Source: Palsa-147 sp963771905 (GTDB taxonomy: Bacteria; Acidobacteriota; Terriglobia; Acidiferrales; UBA7541). Taken from it: a DNA stretch of 64,000 nt. The notes beneath the pieces are model-generated. The model saw only the letters and a list, made by a program, of their open reading frames with translations, was not told where the DNA came from and made no database searches. The DNA lies in NCBI GenBank assembly GCA_963771905.1, contig CAVYVI010000006.1, positions 1-64,000 on the forward strand. The letters are read 5' to 3'. The first letter of the stretch is position 1; every line of letters begins with the position of its first letter. Positions 46,279 to 54,748 of the stretch are shown here, piece after piece. Made by a program: the position numbers and the translations under genes.

Positions 46279-47568
46279 CTAGGCGGGAGCGAGAACGCTT
46301 TCAATCGCGGCGCGCAGCTTCTTCGCATCGGGCTCAACGCGCAGCCGCTGCCGCCCGAGTTCCGCCTCGCCGCGTCGACGCAAGCTGCTTTCGGGATCTT
46401 TGAGCTGATGGCCCGTCAGTACCGCCACTACATCGGCCCCGCGTTCGATTTTTCCGCTCGCACGCAATTTTTGAATCCCCGCGACGGTCGCCGCCGACGC
46501 CGGTTCGCAGCCGACGCCGTCCCGCGCCAGCGCCGCCTTCGCCTCAAAAATCTCCGCGTCGCTCACGGATTCACACAAGCCATTTGTCGCTCGCATCGCG
46601 CGCAACGCCTTCTTCCAATTCACCGGATTGCCGATCCGTATTGCCGTTGCTTCCGTGTGCGGATCGGCTACGGGAACGAGCTCCGATCCGCCGCTCGATA
46701 GCATCCTGTAAAACGGATTCGCGCCTTCGGCCTGCACCACAACCAGTCGCGGCAGCCTTTCAATGAATCCCAAATTCTTCAGTTCGAACAATCCCTTGCC
46801 GATCGCCGACACATTCCCGAGATTTCCGCCGGGAACGACGATGTAATCCGGCACGCGCCAATCGCGCTGCTCCAGAATCTCGCACGCGATCGTCTTCTGT
46901 CCTTCCAGCCGGAACGGATTCAGCGAATTCACGAGATATAAATTCAGCTCTTCGGTCAGCGACCGCAGCAGCCGAAACGCTTCATCGAAGCTGTCGCCGA
47001 TTTCAAAAACCACCGCGCCGAATTCCAGCGCCTGCGCGAGTTTCGCCGTTGTCACTTTTCCGAACGGCACGAATACCACCGACTTCATCCCCGCGCGCAC
47101 CGCATACGCGCTCATTGACGCCGACGTGTTCCCGGTCGAAGCGCACGCTGTCACCCGGCTCCCGAGAATCGCCGCCTCCGTCAGACATGTGGTCATTCCC
47201 AGGTCCTTGAACGATCCCGTCGGATTGTTTCCCTGATGTTTGATCGAAAGCCTGACATCGCCGGCCCACGCTCCCGCGCGCGGCACGTCCAGTAGCGGCG
47301 TCCGTCCCTCACCGAGCGTCACCACTGCCTTGCCTTCCGGAACGAATGGCAGCAGCTCTCGAAATCGCCACACGCCGCTTTGATCCTCGACGCGGCTGCT
47401 GGATTTGCGCTCGCTCCACAATCGGCGCAGCGCTCGCGTGTCCATCGCCGCCCAATCGTATTGCACATCGAGCAGGCTCCCGCACGCGTCGCAGTGATAC
47501 TCGCGGCGCTCGAGCGAGTGCCTCCGCCGGCAATGTTCCTCGATACACTCCAGGTACGCTACGGGCAT
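46279..47568 (-). CDS. thrC: Threonine synthase 1
   Basis: A 429-residue PLP enzyme converting O-phosphohomoserine to threonine. The N-terminus has a zinc-ribbon-like part (CIEEHC then CDACGS), followed by the PLP motif NNPTGSFKDLGM with K121, the canonical form for threonine synthase. The phosphate-binding GNTSASMSAYAV and PGGNLGNVSAIGKG follow. It is last in the - strand run thrC2-thrB-membrane protein-thrC1 and is separated from the neighbouring genes by 59 bases, so may be co-transcribed or separately expressed. The second copy at 49015 differs at the PLP site. I take this one as the main threonine enzyme, by motif only. Confidence 0.93.
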   Translation of the reverse strand: MPVAYLECIEEHCRRRHSLERREYHCDACGSLLDVQYDWAAMDTRALRRLWSERKSSSRVEDQSGVWRFRELLPFVPEGKAVVTLGEGRTPLLDVPRAGAWAGDVRLSIKHQGNNPTGSFKDLGMTTCLTEAAILGSRVTACASTGNTSASMSAYAVRAGMKSVVFVPFGKVTTAKLAQALEFGAVVFEIGDSFDEAFRLLRSLTEELNLYLVNSLNPFRLEGQKTIACEILEQRDWRVPDYIVVPGGNLGNVSAIGKGLFELKNLGFIERLPRLVVVQAEGANPFYRMLSSGGSELVPVADPHTEATAIRIGNPVNWKKALRAMRATNGLCESVSDAEIFEAKAALARDGVGCEPASAATVAGIQKLRASGKIERGADVVAVLTGHQLKDPESSLRRRGEAELGRQRLRVEPDAKKLRAAIESVLAPA

Positions 47569-47627
47569 CTTTCAATCCTAACCGTGAATTGTTTTCTTCG
47601 CGACGCGACGCAAGAGGCGGTCGTGGG

Positions 47628-47924
47628 TCAGTTTGGCCTACGGCGCAGCGACTCTACCAAAAGACCGACAATGCCATAAGTCGCAGCATTTGCAAAAGCA
47701 ACCCAGTAAAAACGGAGGCCGAATACCAGGATTGGGCAGGTGGTGTACGCACACGCTTTGACAACACGCTCAGCCACGGTTAGCGGGTGCTCTATATCCG
47801 GTGCGGTAAAGAAGGCATAGACTGCCCAACTGCACGCCACAAGAAACCCGACTGTAGCCCAAACCGCTACCCGCCTCCTGAAGCTATTGCTCGCGTCACC
47901 TTCGGCCGTCAATAATTCCACCAA
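47628..47924 (-). CDS. Small membrane protein of unknown function
   Basis: A 98-residue protein with two or three predicted membrane segments: VAVWATVGFLVACSWAVYAF, then VVKACAYTTCPILVFGLRFY and VAFANAATYGIVGLLVESL. The short N-terminus is acidic and the C-terminus basic (SLRRRPN). It lies between thrB and thrC1 on the same strand, with no overlap on either side. I do not recognise a family; a transporter subunit or regulator role cannot be told. Its composition and ATG start make it a plausible real gene. Confidence 0.6.
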   Translation of the reverse strand: MVELLTAEGDASNSFRRRVAVWATVGFLVACSWAVYAFFTAPDIEHPLTVAERVVKACAYTTCPILVFGLRFYWVAFANAATYGIVGLLVESLRRRPN

Positions 47925-48101
47925 TTCACCCGCTACCCAAGAGGCCGCGCGCGCCGCGACGCTCTCTAGCGGGCTCGGTCGTGCGCAACTCTGGAGGGAA
48001 ATTATACGGGTGGTTCGAGCTCAGGTAAACGAAAGTCCACGGTGGTGTGTCCCGCCGTTTCGCAACATCTCCAAGTGTGCCGGCTTACTGCGGCGCTCCG
48101 A

Positions 48102-49007
48102 TCATCGCGGCGCGACGACGTGCGCTCCGCGATTATCGGCCTTCAGAACTCTGGCGCTCGCGTTCACGCCCTCACGCCGGAACTCTTTCACCAAAGCATC
48201 GCCGATCTCGCCCGCACTGTGCTTCGCAATTGCCATCACGGAAGATCCCGCCCCGCTCAGAAAAATCCCGGCGAGGCCATCATGGCGATATTCGAGGCAC
48301 GCAGCGATACCCGGAACCAGAGGGCTGCGATACGGCTGATGCACGCGGTCGCGAAAAAGTTCTTGACGGAGCTCGCCCCCCGAAAAAAAAGACGCAGTGA
48401 GCAGCGCCGCGCGCTGGAGATTGTGCACCAGGTCTTGCCGCGAATACTGCGCCGGCAACACCGCTCGCGCTTTCTCCGTCGAGAGCGGCACATCCGGCGT
48501 CACCGCCACAAAATCCAGCTTCTGCGAGACGTCCGTCCGGCGGACCATCACGTCCGCGCCGTCTCCTGTCGTCGCCGCAACCACCAGTCCGCCATACAGC
48601 GCCGCCGAAATATTGTCCGGGTGATTTTCCAACAGAACCGCGCGACGCAGAAGAACGGCAGGCTCGCACTTCACTCCACAGATTTCAGCTCCGACAAGAG
48701 TTCCCGCGATGATGGCCGCGGCGCTCGACCCGAGCCCCACTCCGATCGGAATCTGATTCTCGACCTCGAGCCGCAGGCCGCCCAGCTCCGCTTTCGCCGC
48801 GCTTGCGAAATTCCGGATCGCTCGGACGATCAGATTGCTCTCATCGAGCGCGACGCGATCCTCGTTCGCTCCGCGATAACGAACTTCGCATCCTCGATCC
48901 GTCCGCGCCGCCGTCGCACGCAAATACAAATTCAGCGCCACAGCCGCGCAATCAAACGCAGGCCCCAGGTTCGCCGAGCTCGCGGGAACTTGAACGCTGC
49001 ACGTCAT
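48102..49007 (-). CDS. thrB: Homoserine kinase
   Basis: A 301-residue GHMP kinase that makes O-phosphohomoserine. VQVPASSANLGPAFDCAAVA is the typical N-terminal motif and PIGVGLGSSAAAIIAGTLVG the phosphate-binding loop; the C-terminal GIFLSGAGSSVMAI closes the active site. It begins 7 bases after the stop of thrC2, so they are co-transcribed, and so lies downstream of the SAM riboswitch. O-phosphohomoserine is the substrate of threonine synthase and, in plants, of cystathionine synthesis. Confidence 0.95.
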   Translation of the reverse strand: MTCSVQVPASSANLGPAFDCAAVALNLYLRATAARTDRGCEVRYRGANEDRVALDESNLIVRAIRNFASAAKAELGGLRLEVENQIPIGVGLGSSAAAIIAGTLVGAEICGVKCEPAVLLRRAVLLENHPDNISAALYGGLVVAATTGDGADVMVRRTDVSQKLDFVAVTPDVPLSTEKARAVLPAQYSRQDLVHNLQRAALLTASFFSGGELRQELFRDRVHQPYRSPLVPGIAACLEYRHDGLAGIFLSGAGSSVMAIAKHSAGEIGDALVKEFRREGVNASARVLKADNRGAHVVAPR

Positions 49008-49014
49008 TCGCGGT

Positions 49015-50265
49015 TCACGCGCTTGCCGCAGCCGCCACCGTTTCTCCTAGGAATTTTTCGAACACGGCCAGTTTCGGCTCGATTGCTTCCTCGAGCGTAT
49101 AGCGATCCGCGAGCGCGTCGGTCGTCTTCAATCCGTTGCCCGTGATACAGAGCACGGTTTCCTCGTCCGCGCCGATATGCCCCTGCTCGATCAAAGCCTG
49201 CGCGCAGGCCACCGTCACTCCGCCGGCCGTCTCCGTAAAGATTCCCTCGGTTCCGGCGAGCAATTCAATCCCCGCAACAATGTCCGAATCCGAAACATCC
49301 GCCGCCCATCCGCCGCTTCCGCGAATCACGCGCGTCGCATAGATTCCATCGGCCGGATTGCCAATCGCCAGCGACCGCGCTATCGTCTTCGGTTTCTGCG
49401 GATCGATCTCGTCCTTATTGTTTTTCACCGCATCCGAAATTGGCGAGCATCCCGTCGCTTGCGCCCCGAAAAATTTCACGCGCTTCTCTTCCACCAGCCC
49501 CAGCGTGATCAATTCCTGAAATGCCTTGGAAATTTTCGTAATAAGCGAGCCGCCGGCCATCGGCACCACAACGTTATCCGGCAATCGCCAGCCGAGTTGT
49601 TCCGCGATTTCGTATCCGACCGTCTTCGATCCCTCCGCATAATATGGCCGCAAATTGATGTTCACGAATCCCCACGGATACCGGTCCGCGATCTGCGAGC
49701 ACAATCGATTCACCTGATCGTAGTTCCCCGCGATCCGCGTCACCCGCGCTCCGTACACCTGCGTCCCCACCACCTTCGCCGCCTCCAAATCCGACGGAAT
49801 GAAAATCCACGCATCAAATCCATGCCGCGCCGCCTGCGCCGCCACCGAATTCGCCAGATTGCCTGTCGACGAGCAGCTCACCGTTTGAAATCCGAAATTC
49901 TTCGCCTGCGCCAGCGCCATCGCCACCACGCGATCTTTGAACGACAGGGTAGGGAAGCACACCGCATCATTCTTCACGTACAGCCGCCGCGCCCCGATTT
50001 GTTCTCCAAGCCGCGGCGCATCCACCAGCGGCGTCATCCCCACCGGCAGCCCCGAATCGTAGCCCTCCGGAATCGGAAGCAATTCGGCGTACCGCCACAC
50101 GTTCGCGGCTCGCTTCCCGATATTTTCTTTCGTGAATGTCCCGCGGACGGCATCCAAATCGTAGTGCACTTCGAGGGGTGCCAGACAATCCAGGCAGATC
50201 GAACTCGGCCGGTTGCCCCAATCGCGATGACACTCCCGACATCGCAACGAATAATGTTCGCTCAT
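49015..50265 (-). CDS. Threonine-synthase-like enzyme 2, under SAM riboswitch
   Basis: A 416-residue PLP enzyme of the threonine synthase family. Its zinc ribbon is C9-x2-C12 and C24-x2-C27. The PLP motif is CFPTLSFKDR (K110) instead of NPTGSFKDR, and the phosphate loop is SSTGNLANSVAAQ. The motifs FVNINLRPYYAEGSKT and FTETAGGVTVACAQALIEQG mark a distinct subgroup. It starts at 50265 with GGAGA upstream and is followed by thrB after 7 bases. A SAM-I riboswitch and terminator precede it, which would switch it off when SAM is plentiful. That control is expected for methionine genes, so it may make homocysteine or cystathionine from O-phosphohomoserine; this is inference. Annotation as threonine synthase is the alternative. 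Confidence 0.9.
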   Translation of the reverse strand: MSEHYSLRCRECHRDWGNRPSSICLDCLAPLEVHYDLDAVRGTFTKENIGKRAANVWRYAELLPIPEGYDSGLPVGMTPLVDAPRLGEQIGARRLYVKNDAVCFPTLSFKDRVVAMALAQAKNFGFQTVSCSSTGNLANSVAAQAARHGFDAWIFIPSDLEAAKVVGTQVYGARVTRIAGNYDQVNRLCSQIADRYPWGFVNINLRPYYAEGSKTVGYEIAEQLGWRLPDNVVVPMAGGSLITKISKAFQELITLGLVEEKRVKFFGAQATGCSPISDAVKNNKDEIDPQKPKTIARSLAIGNPADGIYATRVIRGSGGWAADVSDSDIVAGIELLAGTEGIFTETAGGVTVACAQALIEQGHIGADEETVLCITGNGLKTTDALADRYTLEEAIEPKLAVFEKFLGETVAAAASA

Positions 50266-50303
50266 CGTACTTTCTCCGAGGCTGCGCTGGGCCCTGCGCG
50301 CCC

Positions 50304-50343
50304 TAAAACACAAATGCCTCATCCGGGGTTGGGGGATGAGGCA
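50304..50343 (-). terminator. Riboswitch expression-platform terminator
   Basis: Between the aptamer and thrC2, a 10-bp stem TGCCTCATCC/GGATGAGGCA with a G-rich loop (50315-50343) is followed on the - strand by ATTTGTGTTTT. It would stop transcription when the upstream aptamer is bound to SAM. Confidence 0.85.
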
Positions 50344-50363
50344 AATAGACCTATCCTCCGACT

Positions 50364-50476
50364 CTTCATGTCCCCCGCGAACCGGGCGGGAATTGGCACC
50401 AATCGACCAGTAATTTCATCTGGTCCGGTTGTCGTGGCGTCGTCGGGCCCGTACCCCTCAGCCACTCTGCATGAAG
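50364..50476 (-). promoter_or_regulatory. SAM-I riboswitch aptamer
   Basis: Read on the - strand: P1 arms CTTCATG and CATGAAG pair perfectly; after P1 come CAGAGTGGCTGAGGG, CGGGCCC, GACGACGCC, CAACC and the exact core GGTGCCAATTCC, all matching the SAM-I consensus in order and spacing. It binds S-adenosylmethionine and here precedes a terminator and thrC2. SAM-I switches normally repress methionine and SAM genes. The structure is visible directly; the response has not been tested. Confidence 0.95.
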
Positions 50477-50509
50477 ATCGGTTCACGCCTCTAAAGGCGT
50501 GATGTTCCT

Positions 50510-50538
50510 ATGTTAGTAGCGCCCGCAAAACCCGTCAA
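50510..50538 (-). promoter_or_regulatory. Promoter of the riboswitch-thrC2-thrB transcript
   Basis: On the - strand, TTGACG (plus-strand 50533-50538), a 17-base spacer and TAACAT (50510-50515). The start of transcription would be about 50503, leaving about 27 bases before the aptamer. A short CACGCC/GGCGTG stem lies in between. Confidence 0.8.
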
Positions 50539-50632
50539 GCAAGTTTTGCGCGTAAACCCGGCCGCATAAAGGCACCGCGCGAATCTGGCCGCCCGCGTTC
50601 CGCTTGCCCAGCCTCCCTCCTCTGACTGCGGC

Positions 50633-51592
50633 TCAGCCCTTCTTCACGTACGCCCCAAGCCGATCCAGCGTCAGCGCCCAGCCTTCTTCCATCCCACCCA
50701 GATACGGCGCTGCCCCGGCAGTCGTTTTCATCACGCGCGAATGCAGCCTCACTCGCGTCTTCCCGCCTTCCTCTGCAAACGTCACGACGTTCCGATTTTC
50801 AAATAGCACGTTGCCCTTTGCATCCAGCGCTGCGCTCGTAAACACCAGCCGCTCCGGCTCGACGATCTCCTCAAATGTTCCCGTCATCGGATAAACCGTC
50901 CCGTCGGGCCCGCGCATGTCAATCCGGATCGCGCCGCCCGGCCGCGCGTCCAGCTCGCAAACCGGATTTGTAAATCCGGTCGGCCCCCACCACTGCGCCA
51001 CCTGCTTTGCATCCGTCCACGCCTTGAACACCAACTCGCCCGGCGCATCGAACACCCGCGTCATAATCACCGCCGGTTTCTCGCCCTCCACAACGAAACT
51101 GCTTCGTTCCGCCATCATCTCCAAATGTTCCGCCAGCCGGCCCAGCGTCTGCTTCCCGCCTTCCACGGCTCCATACTTTTTCACGTTATCCTCGCGTTCT
51201 GCAGCCGTCGGGAAGACCATCCTCATCGTCACTTCCGTCTTCTCGCCTCTTTCCGCAAACGTGATCGTCACTTCGCATTTCACCGGCTCGGTCCCTTTTT
51301 CCGGGTCGTGTTTGTACACAATCCGCTCCGGTTTCACGATCTCGAGAAACACAATCTTGTTGTTGTAGTCGCGGCCATCGGGCCCGTGCATCACCAGCCG
51401 CCAAACTCCGCCCGGCCTCACATCCATCTCGTTGATCGTCGTCGTGAAGCCTATCGGTCCCCACCACTGCGCCACGTGCTTCGGTTCGGTGAACGCTTTG
51501 AACACCAACTCGCGCGGCGCATCGAATACGCGCGTCACGACGATCTCTCGATCCGAGCGATCCTCGATGAAACTATTTCTTGTTCCGGCCAT
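50633..51592 (-). CDS. Tandem SRPBCC (AHSA1-like) protein
   Basis: A 319-residue protein made of two consecutive SRPBCC domains, each with the signature VTRVFDAPRELVFKAFTEP / MTRVFDAPGELVFKAWTDA, then QWWGP and a beta-rich body (residues about 14-160 and 166-318). These hydrophobic-pocket domains often occur singly beside an ArsR regulator; here two are fused. The gene overlaps the ArsR gene by 20 bases, so is coupled. Function in Acidobacteria is not known; small-molecule binding is the usual guess. Confidence 0.92.
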   Translation of the reverse strand: MAGTRNSFIEDRSDREIVVTRVFDAPRELVFKAFTEPKHVAQWWGPIGFTTTINEMDVRPGGVWRLVMHGPDGRDYNNKIVFLEIVKPERIVYKHDPEKGTEPVKCEVTITFAERGEKTEVTMRMVFPTAAEREDNVKKYGAVEGGKQTLGRLAEHLEMMAERSSFVVEGEKPAVIMTRVFDAPGELVFKAWTDAKQVAQWWGPTGFTNPVCELDARPGGAIRIDMRGPDGTVYPMTGTFEEIVEPERLVFTSAALDAKGNVLFENRNVVTFAEEGGKTRVRLHSRVMKTTAGAAPYLGGMEEGWALTLDRLGAYVKKG

Positions 51593-51926
51593 GTTTCTTC
51601 TCCTTGTCTTTCAGCTCGCGCAAATATTCGTCCAGCCGATCGAATCGTTCTTCCCACATCGTGCGATAGTGCTCCACCCATTCCGAAACGTCCCTCAGCG
51701 GCGCCGCCCTCAACCGGCACGGCCTCCATTGCGCCTCGCGCCCTCGCGCGATCAGCCCTGCGCGCTCCAGCACCTTCAGATGTTTCGAAATCGCCGGCAT
51801 GCTCATGTCGAATGGCTCGGCCAGCTCCGTCACCGACGCCTCCCCGGAAACCAGCCGCGCCAGAATCGCCCGCCGCGTCGGATCCGCCAGCGCCGCAAAT
51901 GTCGTCGTCAGTCGATCACCCGTCAT
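51573..51926 (-). CDS. ArsR-family transcriptional regulator
   Basis: A 117-residue winged-helix regulator: LADPTRRAILARLVSG starts the DNA-binding domain and SVTELAEPFDMSMPAISKHL is the recognition helix region, the form typical of ArsR proteins that pair with SRPBCC proteins. No metal-binding Cys pair (ELCVCDL type) is present. It shares its transcript with the tandem SRPBCC gene. A perfect palindrome lies just upstream of its start, so it probably represses its own operon. Confidence 0.95.
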   Translation of the reverse strand: MTGDRLTTTFAALADPTRRAILARLVSGEASVTELAEPFDMSMPAISKHLKVLERAGLIARGREAQWRPCRLRAAPLRDVSEWVEHYRTMWEERFDRLDEYLRELKDKEKKHGRNKK

Positions 51927-51929
51927 TTT

Positions 51930-51953
51930 GTATTTAACCTAATGGTTAAATAC
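51930..51953. promoter_or_regulatory. ArsR operator palindrome
   Basis: Perfect 10-base arms GTATTTAACC and GGTTAAATAC separated by TAAT, starting four bases before the regulator's start codon. Overlap with the -10 box of the promoter supports repression by the encoded regulator. Confidence 0.8.
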
Positions 51954-51975
51954 ATCCCCCGCTCCTCCCTGTCAA
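51947..51975 (-). promoter_or_regulatory. Promoter of ArsR-SRPBCC operon
   Basis: On the - strand, TTGACA (51970-51975), a 17-base spacer and TATTTA (51947-51952). The -10 box lies inside the operator palindrome; the transcript would start near 51940, about 14 bases before the ATG. Confidence 0.7.
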
Positions 51976-52273
51976 GTTTTTTTCCTCGCTCCCTCCACTC
52001 CCCGCGCCGCGGCTCCTCAACCACTTCGTCCTTCACCGCGGACTTCTCAGCCCTGGCTCCCTCTCGTCCCTCATTCCGCTTTTCTATCCTTCTGCCTCTC
52101 TCGGCACACTTTTTCGAATCTTCCCGCTCATCGGACGACGAATGTGGTAAATTCTGCACCGTTCGCTGATGTCTTCCCGAGTCCCGTCGATAACTCACTC
52201 GTGAAATGGACCAGGAGACCGGGCCTGCCTCCGTCAGTTCGACAGAGGCGCCCTCAAGAATGGAGGCGAACGC
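51954..52273. other. Divergent intergenic region, no gene seen
   Basis: About 320 bases between the ArsR promoter (-) and the radical SAM gene (+). It holds the -35 box of the ArsR promoter and, near its end, GGAGG for the radical SAM gene. No other supported feature. Confidence 0.5.
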
Positions 52274-53818
52274 ATGCGCATCTTGCTTTACAACCCCGAT
52301 AATGGGGTCACCCGTAATTTCATGCCGCATCTCTGGATGTTTCTGCTCCAGGCGCTGACTCCTTCCGGCCACGAAGTATTGCTCGTTGATGGCAACGCCC
52401 AACCGATGGATGAAGCCCAGATCGCGCGATTCGTTCGCGAACAGAACATCGGACTTGTCGGCATCGGAGCGATGACCCGCATGATCGCCAAGGCCTACCG
52501 CGTGGCCGATGCCATTCGCGCCGTCGGTGTTCCCGTAGTGATGGGCGGACCTCACGTCACGGAAATGGCCGATGAAGCCCTCGGTCGAGACGGTGGCGCT
52601 CGTCATGCGGACGCCGTGGCCCTCGGCGAAGCCGATGAGACCTGGCCGAAGATCGTCGAAGACGCCGCGCGCGGTCAGCTCAAGGATATTTACGCGCCCG
52701 TGGATGACTTTGGTCAGGAACGCAAACCTACTCTCCAGCCGTATCCCTCGATTCCTTGGGACACCATTGACCTCGACCAGTTCAATTTGGTCCCGAAGAT
52801 CGCGAAACACATGCTTCAGCGTCTCGGCGCTGGTTGGGGGACGTTCCGCATTATTCCCGTTGAATCGGGGCGCGGCTGCCCTTATGGTTGTGAATTCTGC
52901 ACTGTCACCGGATTTTTTGGCGACTCCATCCGCTTTCGCAGCAACGAAAGCGTCGTCAACGAGCTGCTCCTCCTGAAAGCTCGCGCCAAAAGTGAGGCCG
53001 GCCAGATCGCCGTCTTCTTCATCGACGATAATTTCGCCATCAATATCAAACGCACGAAATCCCTCTTGCGCGACATTATCGCCGCAGGTGCTCAGTTGAA
53101 CTGGGTCGCTCAGATCAGCGCCAATCTCCTCCGCGATGAGGAGCTCGTTGACCTCATTGCCGCCTCGGGCGGCAAGTGGGTCTTTATCGGCATGGAGTCC
53201 ATCGACCCGGCCAATCTTGCCAGTGTTAACAAAGGCTTCAATAAACCGGGTGAGTATGCAGCCGTCCTCGAGAGGCTCGCCCGCCGCAACGTTTATGCCA
53301 TCACCTCCTTCATTTTCGGCATGGACAATGACACCCCCGGAGTCGCGGCGCGAACGCTGAAGGAAATTCAAACATGGCCCCCGGGCCTGCCCATTTTTGG
53401 CTTGCTCACGCCACTGCCCGCGACGCCTCTTTACAAAAGATTAGAGACCGCCGGACGATTGACGCGGCCCAAGCATTGGCAGGAGTTCATTCCGTTTGCG
53501 ATGGCCCATACCCCGCTGAAGATGACCATCGCGGAAGCTCATGCCGAGGTGAAATCCGGCTGGGCTATTTCTTACAGCCCGGAAGCCATTGCTCACGCTG
53601 TCGATTCGCTTAAGGATGAGCCGGTGGGTTATCAGGTCAACATTTTTCTCGCGCGAATTTGTTTTCGCGGAATCTACTTTCCTCAAATGGGACCCTTGGC
53701 ATGGTTGAAGTTGATATCGCAGAATCGGCGTACGATCTTCAACCTAACCAGCGGAGCTTTCTCCGCCTGGCGCAGTCGGCCAGCCGTCAGTCCCGCCCCC
53801 AGCGCTGCCGTCAACTAG
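52274..53818 (+). CDS. B12-binding-type radical SAM protein
   Basis: A 514-residue protein with an N-terminal cobalamin-binding-like domain (residues 1-135, Rossmann-like, ending MGGPHVTEMADEAL) and a radical SAM domain with C202-x3-C206-x2-C209 (GCPYGCEFC). The classical B12 motif DxHxxG is absent from the N-terminal part, so cobalamin may bind in a base-off manner without the His, or not at all. The C-terminal 100 residues are family-specific (HWQEFIPFAMAHTPLKMTI). Members include methyltransferases and lipid-modifying enzymes; the substrate here cannot be told. The start has GGAGG upstream. Confidence 0.88.
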   Translation: MRILLYNPDNGVTRNFMPHLWMFLLQALTPSGHEVLLVDGNAQPMDEAQIARFVREQNIGLVGIGAMTRMIAKAYRVADAIRAVGVPVVMGGPHVTEMADEALGRDGGARHADAVALGEADETWPKIVEDAARGQLKDIYAPVDDFGQERKPTLQPYPSIPWDTIDLDQFNLVPKIAKHMLQRLGAGWGTFRIIPVESGRGCPYGCEFCTVTGFFGDSIRFRSNESVVNELLLLKARAKSEAGQIAVFFIDDNFAINIKRTKSLLRDIIAAGAQLNWVAQISANLLRDEELVDLIAASGGKWVFIGMESIDPANLASVNKGFNKPGEYAAVLERLARRNVYAITSFIFGMDNDTPGVAARTLKEIQTWPPGLPIFGLLTPLPATPLYKRLETAGRLTRPKHWQEFIPFAMAHTPLKMTIAEAHAEVKSGWAISYSPEAIAHAVDSLKDEPVGYQVNIFLARICFRGIYFPQMGPLAWLKLISQNRRTIFNLTSGAFSAWRSRPAVSPAPSAAVN

Positions 53819-54008
53819 ACTTAGCCCGCGCGGTCTGCGCCGCGTGATTCCTCCGCGCCGCCGCGAAGTTTTTGTCTACTTGATTAGCCCCAAGCCCGTC
53901 GGCGAACGTGTCGGGTAAACGCTTCAATTGGAAGTTGCCTCCAACAGCGGCACCAGAAAGCTGCACAATTTTCGCCAAAAAATCCCTATCGATTTTTCCA
54001 GTGTTGCC

Positions 54009-54455
54009 CTACGAACTGAAGTCCGCGTTTGAGGAATCGAGCGCGGCCCGCACCGGCTCGAATTGAGGTTCCGGCATTCCGGGAGCGGCGACGCCGAGGA
54101 TCGCCCATGCCTCCCCGGTCGTGCGTACGACGTGCAAATTCGGCCGCGTGGCTTCTCCCACCTCTTCAAACATCCGCGCCATCCCGTAAATGTGCGACGC
54201 GGACGCGACAATCACGCGAGGCCGGCTCGTTTTCGGCATGGCCGGCGCCGACATCGCCAGTCCGCGAATCGTTTGAACGGAAACGTCGAACGAACTGACC
54301 CCGGAGAAATCCGTGACGCCGGCGCGTGGATCAAGCAACGCGACATACTCCGCCGCCGTCCGGTAGAATTCTCTCAGACCTTCGTCGGTAATTTGCCCCT
54401 CGAGCCTGCCTCGCAAAATCCCTAGGGTCGAATTGAACTCAAAGTGATACGCCAT
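54009..54455 (-). CDS. STAS-like hypothetical protein
   Basis: A 148-residue soluble protein: FEFNSTLGILRGRLEGQITDEGLREFY, then DPRAGVTDFSGVSSFDVSVQTI resembles SpoIIAA-like/STAS folds that sense or bind anti-sigma partners, and the second half ends in MARMFEEVGEATRPNLHVVR. No signal peptide. The start at 54455 has GGAAGAAA upstream; an ATG five codons earlier lacks one. It stands alone, with about 190 and 290 bases of non-coding DNA on its two sides. Function unknown. Confidence 0.7.
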   Translation of the reverse strand: MAYHFEFNSTLGILRGRLEGQITDEGLREFYRTAAEYVALLDPRAGVTDFSGVSSFDVSVQTIRGLAMSAPAMPKTSRPRVIVASASHIYGMARMFEEVGEATRPNLHVVRTTGEAWAILGVAAPGMPEPQFEPVRAALDSSNADFSS

Positions 54456-54748
54456 CGCAATTTCTTCCATATGCAGTTGGGATGCACCCGGTATTCACAT
54501 CGATTCTCATAGTTTACAATGGATCGCAGCAACTGCATACGTTCATTTTGTCCGCCCAGATACCGCTTGATAACCATACATTTGTCTAATTAGCGTTCCG
54601 TTTCTCCGGTGGTCGCGTTTGCGACGCAAATTCCGCTCCAGCACTCGCCACTTCCAGCCCCACTCTCGAAGCGAAACGTGAACGCCACCAGAAATGTTAG
54701 ACTGCTGCATAAGTGAGCGAGAATGCCCTCGCGAACGGAGGAATCAAC

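Noticed and set aside
49177..50502. Long open frame antisense to thrC2
   Set aside because: Arg/His/Pro-rich shadow that also covers the riboswitch; no protein features.
51923..53371. Long open frame antisense to the B12-type radical SAM gene
   Set aside because: The + strand has cluster cysteines and a ribosome site; this one has none.
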